Below, in pieces: positions 13,594-26,366 of a stretch of DNA of 64,000 bases; within the stretch, counting starts at the first letter, position 1; each line of letters opens with the position of its first letter. A program made the translations under genes and the position numbers. The DNA lies in the NCBI GenBank assembly GCA_948470475.1, contig OX419347.1, positions 18,256,175-18,320,174 on the forward strand, written 5' to 3'. The notes beneath the pieces were generated by a model that was not told the DNA's origin, ran no database searches, and saw only the letters and a program-made list of their open reading frames with translations. This stretch comes from Galaxea fascicularis (lineage: Eukaryota; Cnidaria; Anthozoa; Scleractinia; Euphylliidae).

Positions 13594-16500
13594 ATGGAGA
13601 AACTTGGTGGACCTGCATATATTCCAAATCCTTTAACTTCTCCAGCACTCATGGTATTAGCCTCAACAGCAGAGGCTGCACGCTCATCATCTTCGTCTCC
13701 AGGAACAATGAATGATTATCATGCTGTTTACTCATCCCCGTCAAATCGTTACATTGATGGTGAAGCTGTTCATAGGATGGTGTTAAATTCCACGCACTAT
13801 CAGCACAGGTCGTCACATCTTGCACTCTACCCTGGTGCAGAACACTATGCAGAGAGGATGCCACATGACTTTGGGCCACATTTCCTGCAGCTTCACCATC
13901 ATCTAGGTGGAGGGCTTCTCCATAAAACCAGTGGCCCAACAGCCGTGTTCAATGGAACAGGAGCTTTCCGTCGTGTGGTACCTCCAGAACATGCATTCCC
14001 ATTTCATCACATGCAACATCAGCGAAACTTATTGGACCGGGAGCATGTTGAGAGCCTGTACAAAAACCCTGAACCGGATAAAGAGGTTGTCGGTAAAGAG
14101 AGGATTTCTCCTCAAAAACCTGAGAAAGACAGTGACTTAAGTCTAAAAAGGAGCATGTCTAAAAGCCCAAGTCCAAAGAGAATGGGCTTGCATGAAGATG
14201 GTGATGACAGCAATGTTGAAGGTGTGAACATCAAAAAGGAGCATAGTGAAGATACAGAGTGTTGTACTGGTAGCACTGGAAGTGATAATATTGAAGCAGA
14301 CAGAAACTCACAAAAAGGTAACTTTTATTATTTTATAAACCCTGTGGAAGTGGGAGGGTTTTTTTTAACTGCTACCTTAGAAATATTGAAAAACAAAGGA
14401 TACAAAAATTGGGAATTTTCATCAAAACTGTCACACTTTTAAGATTTTATCCATGATATACAACCACCCTTAGAGCAAAATAAACAGCAGGACAGGAGAG
14501 TCATGCCCTGGAGTTGTCGGTTCTATCCTCCAGCTTTGGACCAATGTTTTAGGAGAGTTTCTCTTTGAAAAAGATGTATTATTAGTAGTAGACCAAAAAA
14601 GGAAAACATGCTTTGTGAACTTGATAGGCATTACTTAACTGTTTTCATCTTTGTAGACCTATATTTTTTGGTAGACAGGTTTGTTTTACAGGACTGTCTG
14701 TCCCAAGCCTACTGGGAAGCTTGTTTGCTTTGTTGTTTTATTGATCAGAAAGCTTATAACATGTGAAATAAGCATATTTGTTTGGCTTTACTTGTGAGGG
14801 TCTTGGGACTTCCAAAAAAAGCTCAGTTGATGTGGTTTATTTATTAATTAATGTGAGTTGTGCATTTACTGCCAAATCTAGTGTGGTCTATAAAATTTAT
14901 TAAAATTTAAAAATGAAGAACATTAGAGTTGCATGTATTAAGTGTTTCTTTCTGCTCTATAGATATGGTTTAAAGTACTGTATATATCAATGTTTAAGCC
15001 ACCTTGTTTGTTCATCATCATTTTAAAAAGGACTAAACTAGTAAATTAATATGAAAATTAAGAGTTGCTTCCAAAGAACCTGCAAAGATACAATTTATTC
15101 TTGTTTATATGCCAAGAAAAACAGAGAAACAACACTTCAACTCACTAATCAATTCAAACTCTTAAAGACTTATTTATTTTTAACTACATGTATTACACTG
15201 TATGCTTCTGAAATATTTTTCTTAGCTTTTTTTGCAGGCAATTTATTTCAAACATCTCTGTACTTAACTCTTTAGAAAGGATCATGGTTGTAATGGAGGA
15301 AGAAGGGTTGGCAATATTATTCACTTTTCTGTATACGGGTGGTTATATTCTTCTTGCAGTTTATTGTAAATATTGAGAGATGTTTGTAATAGATGGTTTG
15401 TAATATACTCCAACAAGATTCTGAAAGCAGATGTGAATTAACATAACAATGTTGCATGCTTGTTAATTGTTTTTGTTTCCATAGTGGCGTGCAATTCTCC
15501 CCACTAAAACCATAGAACTTCTGTAAATACTTTTCATTTCCCTTTCAGCTTTGAAGAGATAATTTTCAAAAAGTTCACATTTGTTACTTAAAGCACCAAA
15601 GAACAAACAGCATTTTACTGTCACTTTTAGAACTTTAGCATTTAAGTTCATAAAGTGGTGTTGCTTTCATGAGATAACCACAATATTCTTTTTGTGTTTC
15701 ATTTTCAAATTACACCTGTATGCTAAATAGATATTCACACTGTCTGCTCTATTGTCTTTTGGCTTTTCTTTTATTTTGTTAACAAGGAGAGCTAATTTTC
15801 CTGCAGCCCCGTTGTTCATTTCTTGCATGCAATTAGCTGATTAAAATGTTCTCTGTCTGTTTCGTTGATAACTTTCTCCTGTGGGGTCCTACAGTTAAGA
15901 TGTACTGTAATCTTCAGGATTAACTTGCTACTCATAAACAGTTTACCCCTTAACACTGTCAAATTGAAGTCAGAAAAGTGTTACTGATGCTTATACCTCA
16001 ACTTAAATTTTTTAAGAGGGAGAAGTTTCCTAATAGGTCTTGATCATTTCTAGTCGAAAATGTAAACGGCAAAGCTCAATATGTCATCATACTTCTAAGT
16101 ACCGGAGAAATTGAAAAAAAAAATGGGTTCATAAGTGTATTATTTTACCCCACAGAATTTTTGTTCAGATCTGTTGAAACATGAGGGAGAATTTCATGAG
16201 TCGTAAGGCAGTGCAAAACTGAGTGGCAACAACGCATGTACAGTGCCAGCTCTCTGTACATTTCTTGCCTTAAAAATACAATTTTTGAATTTTTGTCAAT
16301 GACTTTGAATATGCTATTAATTGCATTTGTGTATTCATGCTTTTAATAACTTAACCTCACACTAGCAAGAATTTTGCTTTTAGTCCCTTTTTGACATTTT
16401 GCAAGGTGCTTTGGGATTCAATTTCACTAAAAGCCAGTTTATACATTTTGAATCTCTAAAATGGCCTGAGGGAAATTTTTTACTGATTGTGAAAGCAATT

Positions 16501-19500
16501 ATATTAAACCAAATTTTGTTAGGTGTTCTTCTGTAATTTTCATCATCATTCCCAGTGGGAAAGGGATTTTTAAAACCCAGTGTACCCTACAACTACACGC
16601 TCTAAAAAACTAAATTTCTACAGTTTGTGAAAAAACATTGTTTTCATTTGAAGCTGTCTATTTTTACACCACTCAACAAATTGAATAACTTATCAATTAT
16701 ATTGGCTGAAGTAATTACCTCTTTAGGCAAATGGGAATTTTATAAACATAACTACTTGCATTGTCGCTAGTTAGTTTTTGCTTCAAGAAATATATGCCTA
16801 GGTATTCTTAAATTATTGACTTATATATTAGGGGTAGTTTGTAATTTTTAGTTTGGCTTGAACAAAACATATTTTGTGAGTAATGTATTTGTTTCCATGG
16901 TGCTGAAAGTGATATCATGGTTTTCCTGAGTTTGTAATATTTAATTGAAACCTGACGCCTGGGAACTCCATGGCACCTTGACAGAAGTATTCCCATTGTT
17001 AGCTCTTTGTTAACACCTATGGTGCATAATGGCACTGTTTGCATTACATGGCAGAGTACTGACTGTCTGAGTTAGGCAGATACAGTGTAAATGTACACTA
17101 CTGTCACAAAATTACTGACACTGTGTGAAAAACAATTTCGGTGAAAAAAAAAAACTGACGTAAGTATTAAGCACAGCAAATGTAACATTGGTGTTCAACT
17201 GAATACAGTCTATCACACAAGGTGCTTTTTAAACTTGCATCTCTTATTCATTATCTTTTTACTTACAAAGAGCGAGTTAGAGTTTTGAATCTTATAAAGG
17301 TGAATTTTAAAGAAGTGGTTGTTTTGTCACCTAGAGTTATCAAGGGTACATTATGTTGAATTAAATCCAGCTTTGCATTTATATCACCAAGCAACCAGTT
17401 TATTCTCAGCAGAATGTAGGTTTATTTGATCCTTGTTTCAGCTGGTTTGATAGGTGCTTGGTTTCTGGGTCATTAGAATAGAAGATATTGTCTTGTGTAT
17501 TTATCTCTTTTAAAATCCATTTTGGATATAATATTCTACTGGTCACAGGTCTTTTGATGTTGAATTTTTGTCTCATAGAAGTATTTGAAAGGAAGCACAA
17601 TAATGTGTGTTATTATATGGCTAGTGTTTGTATACGATATAACGGGCGCTCTGATTGGCTAAGAGAAGCGAAGTGCTAGGGCATTATTCTCCCGTAATGC
17701 CCACGAGCCGATTACGGATGATGCAAATTAGGAACAAAAATGACAAAAAGTCATCCAAAGGCCACATTTGTTTTATTTATATTGAAATTGGTGCCTCTAG
17801 AGCAAAAAACTGAAAACACGACCAGGAAAACTGTTAGTGAAATGTTTGATCTGAGTTTGGAAAAAATTAATGTATAGATTACCGTGAAGCGACGCCTTGT
17901 GCTGGAACTAATTTTTTTTTCCCTTAGAACCCTTATGTTAGCCATATAATAAACAACTTATTGACCTCGCTATTGCTCTGTCAATACAGCAAGGCCTCAG
18001 TTTGATATTTTCCTGTAACAACCTCACTATCGGTTATTAAGTAGTTACTAATACTTTCATCTTCTGAATTACACCAAATCGCAAAATCACTTGTGACTTT
18101 TAAGTAAATGTGTTCTTACAGTGTACATGCACATGTGTAGAGGTTTTTTGTTACCAGGCTCCTCCTAACTCAGTCAATTAGTTATTTTAACCCCACCCCC
18201 TCACTCCTCAGAGTTTCCTATAAAGGCCTTTCATAGTAGTAGCAGTAGCAGTAACTGGCAGTGGCATGAAATCATGTACAATATGCCATTTACAGTTGTA
18301 CCAAGTTCAAAGTAGTAATGAATGTATGCAATGATGTACAACATAATTCCAGTAATCAAACTCAAAGAAATTGAAAAAATGGAAGTTTTGATCTCGTACA
18401 TTTCTCTATTTATTGTTTACCATAATTTAGGAAGACGAAGATCTTCCTCCCAAGCTCCTTGCTGTCCCATTTGTGGAACAAGCATCAGACCAGGGGAGAT
18501 GGAAAGTCATTTTGCTTGGGAAATGGAACGATTTCGTGAAGAGAACAGGTTTGTGGACAGCCGTAATAATGCCTTCATTTATGCCTGTGCATCACAGGTG
18601 GAACTGTACAGTGCATGATTAACAAAGTAAAAGAAGTAATAATTACATATTAATTTAATGTCTTCACGATACAGCTGTATGTTGATAAAAAAATTATTTC
18701 CTCATGTTGTGTTGCAAACATGGCCAAGGCAGGCTCCCTAACCTTGCAGAAGGCAACACCAATATTATTAAAGGAACATAGCCCTTTCTTCATACAGTGT
18801 ACTTTATATACATCTTGAGAATTTTTCTGAAAATAAACATGCACATTCACGTCACTCTTCCTCATACATAATTTTTTTTTCTCATAATAGTTACAAAAAA
18901 AATTTTTTTTAAAGCAAGACATTATTTTGACCATTTGTTTTCCTGTCCATTTTTACCCATGAATCGACTTATTTGATTAAGTTGTGATTACTATGGGGAC
19001 AATTTTGATTTGTTTGTTTATACAGGAAACTGCGACGGAGTCATCGAGAAGCTCCTTTACAAGCACGGAAGGTAGTCTTCATAGCAAGTTTTAATTTATA
19101 GATAGCATTAATTTTTTTAACATTACATTGTTCATTTACTGTATGGCATTTATTATTGAAAAGGTGATTAACAAAAACAAATTCAAATTTAAACTTTAAC
19201 ATACTATTCTGTACATAAAATTAAATGTATTTATCAGCTAAGGCTTGAGAAAATTATTGGCCAGCAAAAAGTTGTGTTGCTGAAATTTACACCATGAGCT
19301 TTAAACTATACAATGAGGTTTAAATTAAAACATTAAATGTTCCACATGTGTGTTCTACAGAATAGTGAAACCTTTCAGAGGAAGGTGAAACAAGAAGGCA
19401 AAGCAGATTCAAACCAACATCTGGATGACACACCAGCCAGCACCAGACAACAGGCAAGTGAAAAGTAATTTAACATGAAATGAAAACTAACAAAACAGTA

Positions 19501-22500
19501 ACACTGTTTTTACAGTCAGAATTGTGGCTTTGTTTGAAAAACCTTTAAATTTGGATGGTAGCATTGTTTGACAGAACAAACAGACTACATGTACTGTAAT
19601 TTTCTTATCTGTCTTGTTTTTATTTTATGATCTACAGACATACTTGAGAGTCTGTGCTAACAGAATGGCTAGAAATGGTCGCTCAACTACCCTCAAACCA
19701 ACAAGGTCCAGAAGTTCTCAAAGTATGTCATTTCTTGTTTGTGACAGAATACATTTTACAAGTTCAGTCAAGGGTTTGATTAGACGTCTGGAAGCTCCAA
19801 TAGCAATATAGCCTCTGCAAGCTGTAAATAATTATCACTTTATCACCACAGTCATGAGATTAAGGAAATAACCAATGATTAACTGAATAAAATGTCTTGA
19901 TGTTCAAAGTACTAATTCTCGCAACTAGTAATGCACAGTTCCAGAAAATATCCTTACCCTGCTCTTCCCACCTCCCCCATGAAAGGTCAGTGGAAATTCC
20001 AAGGGGTAGGGGGGTGGCAAATGCAAAAGTTTTTACAGAAAAGTATGGAGCTAAATTGGAATTTCTGGAGGGGTGGGGGGTGCAAACCAAAACACCTCCC
20101 ATGAGGGTTATGGATTTTTTTCTGGAAACACACAATGTAAGAAATGAAGAGCATTCAGACACCTGTACATTGTTACTGATACCATCAATAATAAACGCCT
20201 CCAGATAACTTCCAGATTTCGGGGGTCAGCAGACATGGGTCTTCCAAGTTTTCCTACTCAACAAATCAGTGTGCTGGGTCAGGGTGCTAGCTCTCTAGGG
20301 GTGTAGGTTTTCAGGTTAGAAATTATTGATGTCCTCCTGCTTTGGCCAGTTAATTGCCTCTCCTCACCATAATAATGATTGTCATACATTAAAAGGTTCC
20401 CCAGTAAATTCACCTCTTGCTGCAGAAGAAGGGCCATCAGGTGTGAAGACCACACTTTGTCCTGTTTGTCAGGAGGAGATTCATGGCAGTGGAGATGAAT
20501 TGAATTCCCATGTGGAGGCTTGCTTGAGGAAGGTACTACGGTATACAGTAACTCAAAGCACCCCTTCATTAGCTTACCTTTCTCACTAAACCTTCTTTTC
20601 CAGAGGTTGTGATTACTAGACTGTGAATGTGTTGATGTAGAATTCACTTTACTTGTGATGTTTTTACTTCAGCATATTCTGTTGTTAATGTTTGTGTTAT
20701 TACTTGTTTCTTCTGCAGAAAGAAGGTGGTGGAGTAGACGAGAATGACGATATTAATTCCCATGAAGTTTTTGAAGAATATGAATGGGCGGGGCAGACAA
20801 GAATACGAGCAACATCTCTACTGGAGGGAGGATTTAGAGGTATCTTTGGCACTGCTATTAAAGTGGTGCTGCAAGTCAGCTGTGAAAGAGTGGGTTGTCA
20901 TTTTGAACTATATTTATTTTAAGGCAAATATTTACTATTTTTCTCTCCTTTTGTCCAGCATCAGGTTTCCAGACAGGTATTAAGCGTAAAAGAGAAGATG
21001 AAGATGATGGTGACCTTAACATTGATGGTGATGACTCAGAAGAATATGGCAAACCTCAGTATCCTTTAAACTGTACAGAAAAGAAAAATGCTTTAGATGT
21101 CTTATAAACGGTATTGCTCAAACATATTTGTGTGAATCAAGTGAAGGATGATCCACGCAATATGCAATTGCTTGAAAAGCCTGAAAAACGTTCAGGACTT
21201 CAACGGAGTGTGTGCATCTCAAACTACAGATCCTGTACTGCAGGTTTGTCTCTTGGAGTTGGCTACCAGCAAATGACCCTTGTATGACCCTACAGTGCAT
21301 TCTCCCAGAGGAGTGAAGGAGTTAAGTCAAGTACTTAACCCTTTTCATCCTAGTTGTGACCACCACATAACTTCTCCTTAGCACATCCCCAGTTTGTCAA
21401 GCATAGAGGGCATGAGAATACAGGAAATGGTCATCAGGGATCAATAGAGTTGATGTTTGTATTAATTCTCCCTACATGTAGCATGGAAAATAATTATATG
21501 AGAATTGTAAATGAGATTACAAATGTTGATACTGGGGTTTCAAAGATTAAGTACTTCAGTCCCTGCAAATCAGTCAACAGTGAAATTTGAATCAAACTTA
21601 AAGACCAGGCCCCTGTTGTTCAAATGTTGGATAGCACTATCCAGTGGATAAGTATTGAGAAAGCCAATTGTACTATCCACTGGATAGATATTTATCTGGT
21701 GAACAGTGTTATCCAGCCTTTGAACAACTGGGGCCAGGCTGATGTGAAAGATGAACATCAAACAGTTGGGTAGGTCTTTTTGGGAAGCTCTTCTAAAATT
21801 GTTTTTCTCCATCTGCACCCCTTGCTGCAGAGAAGAAAATACTCGTTTTGTTTGTCCTTAATTTGTAATCTTTATAAACCAAGGTACACAGAAGCTGATG
21901 TTATTCCCTGCAGCACCAATGAACCCGACGAAGACAATGCCAGGCAAGCACTCAGAGGAGCTGTGATAAGGTTTGAATCTTCCCAACAGTATGCAGATTA
22001 ATCCAGTTCTGATTTAGGACTTTTAGCAGGAAGGGTGTTGGATTTCAGAGGAATACAAAGGCTTACAAATTATATACTCTCTCAAATGAAGGATAAATCC
22101 TCGCAGTTGTGAATGCAATAATATGCAATTGCCAAAAGAAGTCTGAAAAAAAATTTGGGACTTAATGTTGACAAAAGTTGATTGATATGGTTAAAGCAGC
22201 TGGAGAATAACTTACAAAATCAAGTTCTCGGGCATTCAATAGCCTGCAATTTTGTAATATTGGATTAAATGAAAAACGGGACTAACTGAAAGAACATTTG
22301 AGTTACTCAATATAGCAAGAAACGTTAAGGTTTGTGGTTATCTGATTCAAACTTGGTGAAACATTGAAGTTCAAAATTGCAAATTTTATGAAGAACTTAA
22401 TTTTTGAAGTAGAGACAGTGAGTGACAATTCCATAACTTTGTGTGAAATTCAATCTTCTATAACTCTCTGAAGTAGCTCTCTATAAGGCAAGTATTGCTA

Positions 22501-23137
22501 AGTGCAAATTATTGTCCAGTCATGTAGGTCATTTTTTTGCAGTGGTGAAAGTTCCCCAGTAGATAAGAATAGTCCCACAGGAGGGCAGTGTACAGATGAT
22601 GATGGTGAGGATGATTCTGCTGAAACAAAAGCAAACATACAAAATGGAGAACACGAGGATGGGTGAGTTGGGTAGACATCCTTCAGTCCTTTTTACTCCC
22701 ACAGTGGGCTACGGACTGTTACAAAAGTTTCTTTTCAATCCAGGGGTACGTTTTGTAAACTCTTAGTAAATATCTAGAATCTCTTGTGAGGTTATGTGGA
22801 AGACAATATTGGTCACAATAGCTATGGCAGTTCACTTTTGTTGTAACAGTAGCACATTATTTTTACTTAACTTTGAATACCAATTACCATCTGGTTCCTT
22901 TTAGGACAAGCAACCCAGACCTTGTTATTTGCTCTCTGAAGGCTCGAATTAGAGAACTGGTGAGTGGAATTTCGGAACGTGTGTGACCATAAACTTGGAC
23001 TTTTACAAGTACTGTTTAGATCTCATAGATATGCTGTTCTTCAACCACTAGATGACATCTTTTTTTTTTTTTAAGGGAAAAAAGAAATCTGAAAAAATCA
23101 AGTGTTTGATATGCATGGTACGTAACGGGCAAATTAT

Positions 23138-23175
<38 letters not shown>

Positions 23176-24164
23176 TGCGTTCTTTGCTTTTTAGAATATT
23201 TCACTATTAGATGTGTCTTTCATAAAACAATAGTTGAACTCTGCCGTTTTATTCCAGCTAATGCATTCTTTGCCTGTATGCTTTGACCAAGTGCTTACAG
23301 TGTATCCTTCAACAATGCCGTCTCGCTAGCACCTTATCACTTTCTTCCAGTCCTCGTTGCCTCTTAGGTCACCATTCGGTGTATCTTAGGGTGCGTTATT
23401 TCTTTGGCTCGTCCAGAACGAGAATGATTAGAATAACGGGAATTTGACACAATAAAAAACGACTATTCTGAAAGCGGAATCAAGGCACACCACGGTAGAC
23501 TGGAGACGAGTAAAAACAAAGACAGTACTTGTTATTCTACATCACGCAGGGGAATAATAGGAATGGATTCTAAGGATTCTAGAATGAGAATAAGCAATAA
23601 AAAAAGCAGCAAAAATACATTCCATAATTAAATTCCAGAATGGCTCACCCTCAGTGTCCATCTTTTGTCAGTATATTCAATGAATGCAGTGGGACTGACA
23701 ATCTGCTTGTGTGGTAGCTTTTGCACCAGACAAAAAATAATTTTTTTTTTTGCTCGTTCTGTGTTCACCTTTCAGGAACCCTACACAAATCCTTTGGCGT
23801 CAATTTCCTGTTGGCATGTTCATTGTGAGGAATGCTGGCTCCGGACACTGGTGAGCACATGCTTTTAAAAATCTATGTATACAAAAATGTTATTTGCTGC
23901 ACTGTATGCAGCAGCTTAATTTTTCTTTTTTTGTCCATAACAGTGCAATTATTCATTTTTGCAACAACAACTGTATTGTGCTAGAAAAAAAGCAACAGTC
24001 TAAAGAAAATAAAGTCTCAATAAAAAACTACCAGGATGATCAAAATTCATGTTACAATATGAGCAATAACTTTTCACTTTCGTTTTTCCCAGGGAGCCAA
24101 AAAGTTATGTCCACAGTGCAACATGATCACCTCGCCATCAGACCTTAGGAGAATATACTTGTGA
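13594..24164 (+). CDS. RNF220: E3 ubiquitin-protein ligase RNF220 (14 coding exons)
   Basis: RING-type E3 ligase. Vertebrate RNF220 ubiquitinates nuclear substrates and modulates Wnt and Hedgehog signalling. Exons: 13594-14317, 18431-18548, 19026-19071, 19361-19453, 19638-19722, 20426-20532, 20719-20839, 20959-21058, 21884-21970, 22543-22662, 22905-22959, 23076-23117, 23776-23850, 24093-24164; all phases agree and give 614 residues (human is about 566). The N-terminus has YIPNPLTSPALMVLASTAEA, as in vertebrates. Two C2H/C2HC zinc knuckles follow (CPICGTSIRPGEMESH in exon 2, CPVCQEEIHGSGDELNSH in exon 6), then the family signature EEYEWAGQTRIRATSLLEGG, an acidic DGDDSEEYGKPQYTEADVIP stretch, a short helix before the RING, and the C3HC4 RING (CLIC...CWHVHCEEC...CPQC) ending DLRRIYL. 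The ATG at 13594 is the first Met after an ATT ACA run. The intron after exon 4 starts with GC. Exon 6 has a second in-frame acceptor at 20396. Confidence 0.95.
17611..17951. mobile_element. MITE-like element in RNF220 intron 1
   Basis: TATTATATGGCTA at 17611-17623 is matched by its exact reverse complement TAGCCATATAATA at 17939-17951. The 315 bp between them contain no open frame but include a GC-richer block (GGGCGCTCTGATTGGCT, GCATTATTCTCCCGTAATGC) unlike the surrounding AT-rich intron. Related-looking sequence continues to about 18040, so the true right edge may be further out. Likely a non-autonomous DNA transposon. Confidence 0.55.
21608..21735. mobile_element. Short palindromic MITE in RNF220 intron 8
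   Basis: The ends GGCCCCTGTTGTTCAAATG and its near complement CCTTTGAACAACTGGGGCC form imperfect terminal inverted repeats of about 20 bp. Inside are repeated ATCCAGTGGATA / TATCCACTGGATA motifs that are themselves palindromic, so nearly the whole 128-bp element can fold back. The TTGTTCAAA-type ends recur in anthozoan repeats as I remember them. It lies between exons ending at 21058 and starting at 21884. Confidence 0.65.
23139..23175. repeat. (AAT)n microsatellite in RNF220 intron 12
   Basis: About twelve uninterrupted ATA/AAT units just downstream of the exon ending at 23117. Confidence 0.9.
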
Positions 24165-24710
24165 TCAGCTCGCAACCCGTGAAATACTGCAACAAGCAGC
24201 AGTAGGTGGCAGCATACAGCGTGGTCGCGAAAATTAGACAAGGATCGTATGTACCTGTTCTGGTCGCTTCGGCGCCGTAAGGAGAACAGACGCTGTGTCC
24301 CATTCATTGCATCAAGACAATTCTAGTTTGCATGACTGCACCTACGTACCCTCCAACGCTGCTGTAACTTGGGTCGTTACGCAACACTCCGAAGAAGCGT
24401 TACGTGACATCTCACATAACGGTGCTAAGAAGGCTAGATTACACTGTACCCGACGTGAATTCTTAACACGTCTGTAGAAGGTAGATGATTAAACTAAACG
24501 GCATTTTTTAACCTTAGAATACGATGCAAAGCCTGCGGGCGTTATAGCGCTGTAAATTTAAGTTGGAAGTTTTCATTCCGTTGCGTGACTCCTGTAGAGA
24601 ACTCCCGCCGTAGAGAATACAAAAAAAGTTGGGCATTATACAGTCCCAATTTTTCTGCACTAGGTGGCACCATGTAGAAACCAAAACATGAAACTAAAAA
24701 AATGTCAATA

Positions 24711-24891
24711 CAGTGCTTTCAATAGGACCCGGCACCCGCCGGAGCTCCGGCGGGTATTCTGTTGAAAGTCGGCGGGTATTTCACCGCGTTCAAGTCGAAA
24801 ATTCAGTTGAAATTCTCCTGGGCTTCTCAAATTACTCCGGCGGGTGCTGTTCCGAGGAAGCCACCTATTTCAAATCTTATTGAAAGCACTG
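24711..24891. mobile_element. 181-bp non-autonomous DNA transposon with 7-bp target duplication
   Basis: The ends are perfect 14-bp terminal inverted repeats: CAGTGCTTTCAATA at 24711-24724 and TATTGAAAGCACTG at 24878-24891. It is flanked on both sides by the same 7 bp, GTCAATA (24704-24710 and 24892-24898), a target-site duplication. The interior is GC-rich, with CGGCGGGT motifs repeated in both orientations (GCCGGAGCTCCGGC palindrome). No open frame. The CAG ends suggest a hAT-like or P/Dada-like family; a 7-bp duplication is not the usual hAT length. Confidence 0.85.
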
Positions 24892-26042
24892 GTCAATATA
24901 AGTATTTCTGCAGAGCTAAGTAGGGCAATTCTCTTTAGTTGTTTGTTTAGTCACTTAGTGGCTGCTTCTTTTTGAATGATAAGTACTCTGATAACATTCA
25001 TGTTTTAAACTTTTTACTCTGAGAGAAACTTAGTGTAATGGCAATTGTTTTTGCGCAAATTTTGGAGTATGAATCAAATCCTAATATATAACGATGAAGA
25101 CTGTGAGAGTACCTCTGGATTTGGTTTTGTTGTGGTGTCATTTAAACGAGGGGACGAATTCTTTTTAAACTACGAAATTTTCCCCCTATTCTCAACAAAA
25201 TAGGTGTATTACCATAGCATTCAACTTCAATGACAGTACAATGTGAAATGATTCGAGCAAGAACACGAGAATTTGAATAGCTTAGACTGCAAAAAGGTGC
25301 TTTGTCCTTTTAGAATCGAGCGGGAAATACGAACTCGCGTGTTTTTGCACGTGCGAGAACACGCCGCGTGTGATCGTCGCAGTGCAAAATAAACAACCTT
25401 TTTGCAGTTAAAGATAACAGAATATCGCACTAACTCGGACCCGCTTTTTCATAGCATTAACCTACAAATAACTGAGCTTGTCATTATGTCAGTGGTTTGA
25501 GTTGTAGAGATTTTACTGTTTAGTATTGTGTAACTGAAATCCTCAAATTTCTGTCAAATGTTGAGAACAAAAGTAATGTTAAAATTTGAAATAAAATATT
25601 GTAATGAGACTTATTTAAGAGAGTGCACGTGATATTTAAACATAAACGCTGCAATTGTTCAATTTCTATGACATTTTGTTAACACGGACTGTGCCACCGT
25701 GCCTGGAAAGTTAATATGTGAGTGGAGATGTTATTGCTTTCTTGTACAAAAATGAATACAAAAGCCATTTTGTTATATACATATGGTAATGTCAATAAAC
25801 AAACATGGTTTATCACAAGTTTTCTGTGAACAAGATACTGAAATTTTATTTCCCCTTTCCCCGCTCCACTCCCTCCCTACGTTAACAAACATCCACATCA
25901 CTTTCAAATGAAAGTCCGGTTAAATGTCGAAAGTAATTCTAGTTTACTTTGGTTTTTGTGTTACAGTACTTCGTTTTGTGATCGCCCAGCGATCACAAAT
26001 TATGATTGCTTCTTTACATGTTCGGAAGCTACAAGGCCAAAG

Positions 26043-26127
26043 AGCCCAATGAGTGGTTTTCAGCTTACCTGGACACTGGTAATTTGTGAAGTATTTTGTC
26101 ACTACAAGCCACAACCCACAAGCTTTA
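26043..26127. repeat. Diverged direct duplication, copy A
   Basis: About 85 bp that aligns collinearly, with scattered substitutions, to 26283-26366. Shared blocks include GAGTGG, CAGCTTACCT, TTTGT, CAAGCCACA and AAGCTTTA in the same order and spacing. No coding frame is conserved. It may be part of a dispersed element. Confidence 0.7.
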
Positions 26128-26282
26128 CGTTTTCATTCGGCTTCTTTGGTTCATGTGGATACTTATAATTAAGCCTGGGTTTTAGTTATCCCATGCTGAT
26201 GACGCCCAATAAAGCCGAAACAGCTTTCTAATGCTCGGGCTCAAACTTTGTTTGGTAGATTTAGCCTTGGTAATAGTATATT

Positions 26283-26366
26283 GCCCACTGAGTGGCTTCC
26301 AGCTTACCTAGACACATTAATTTGTTAGGTCTTCTTGTCACTCCAAGCCACATCTCATAAGCTTTA
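26283..26366. repeat. Diverged direct duplication, copy B
   Basis: Second copy of the 26043-26127 segment, about 240 bp downstream in the same orientation. Confidence 0.7.

Noticed and set aside
14318..14442. Extension of RNF220 exon 1 past 14317
   Set aside because: The frame stays open, but AAG|GTAACT is a good donor, the phase fits the next exon, and the added residues are AT-driven noise.
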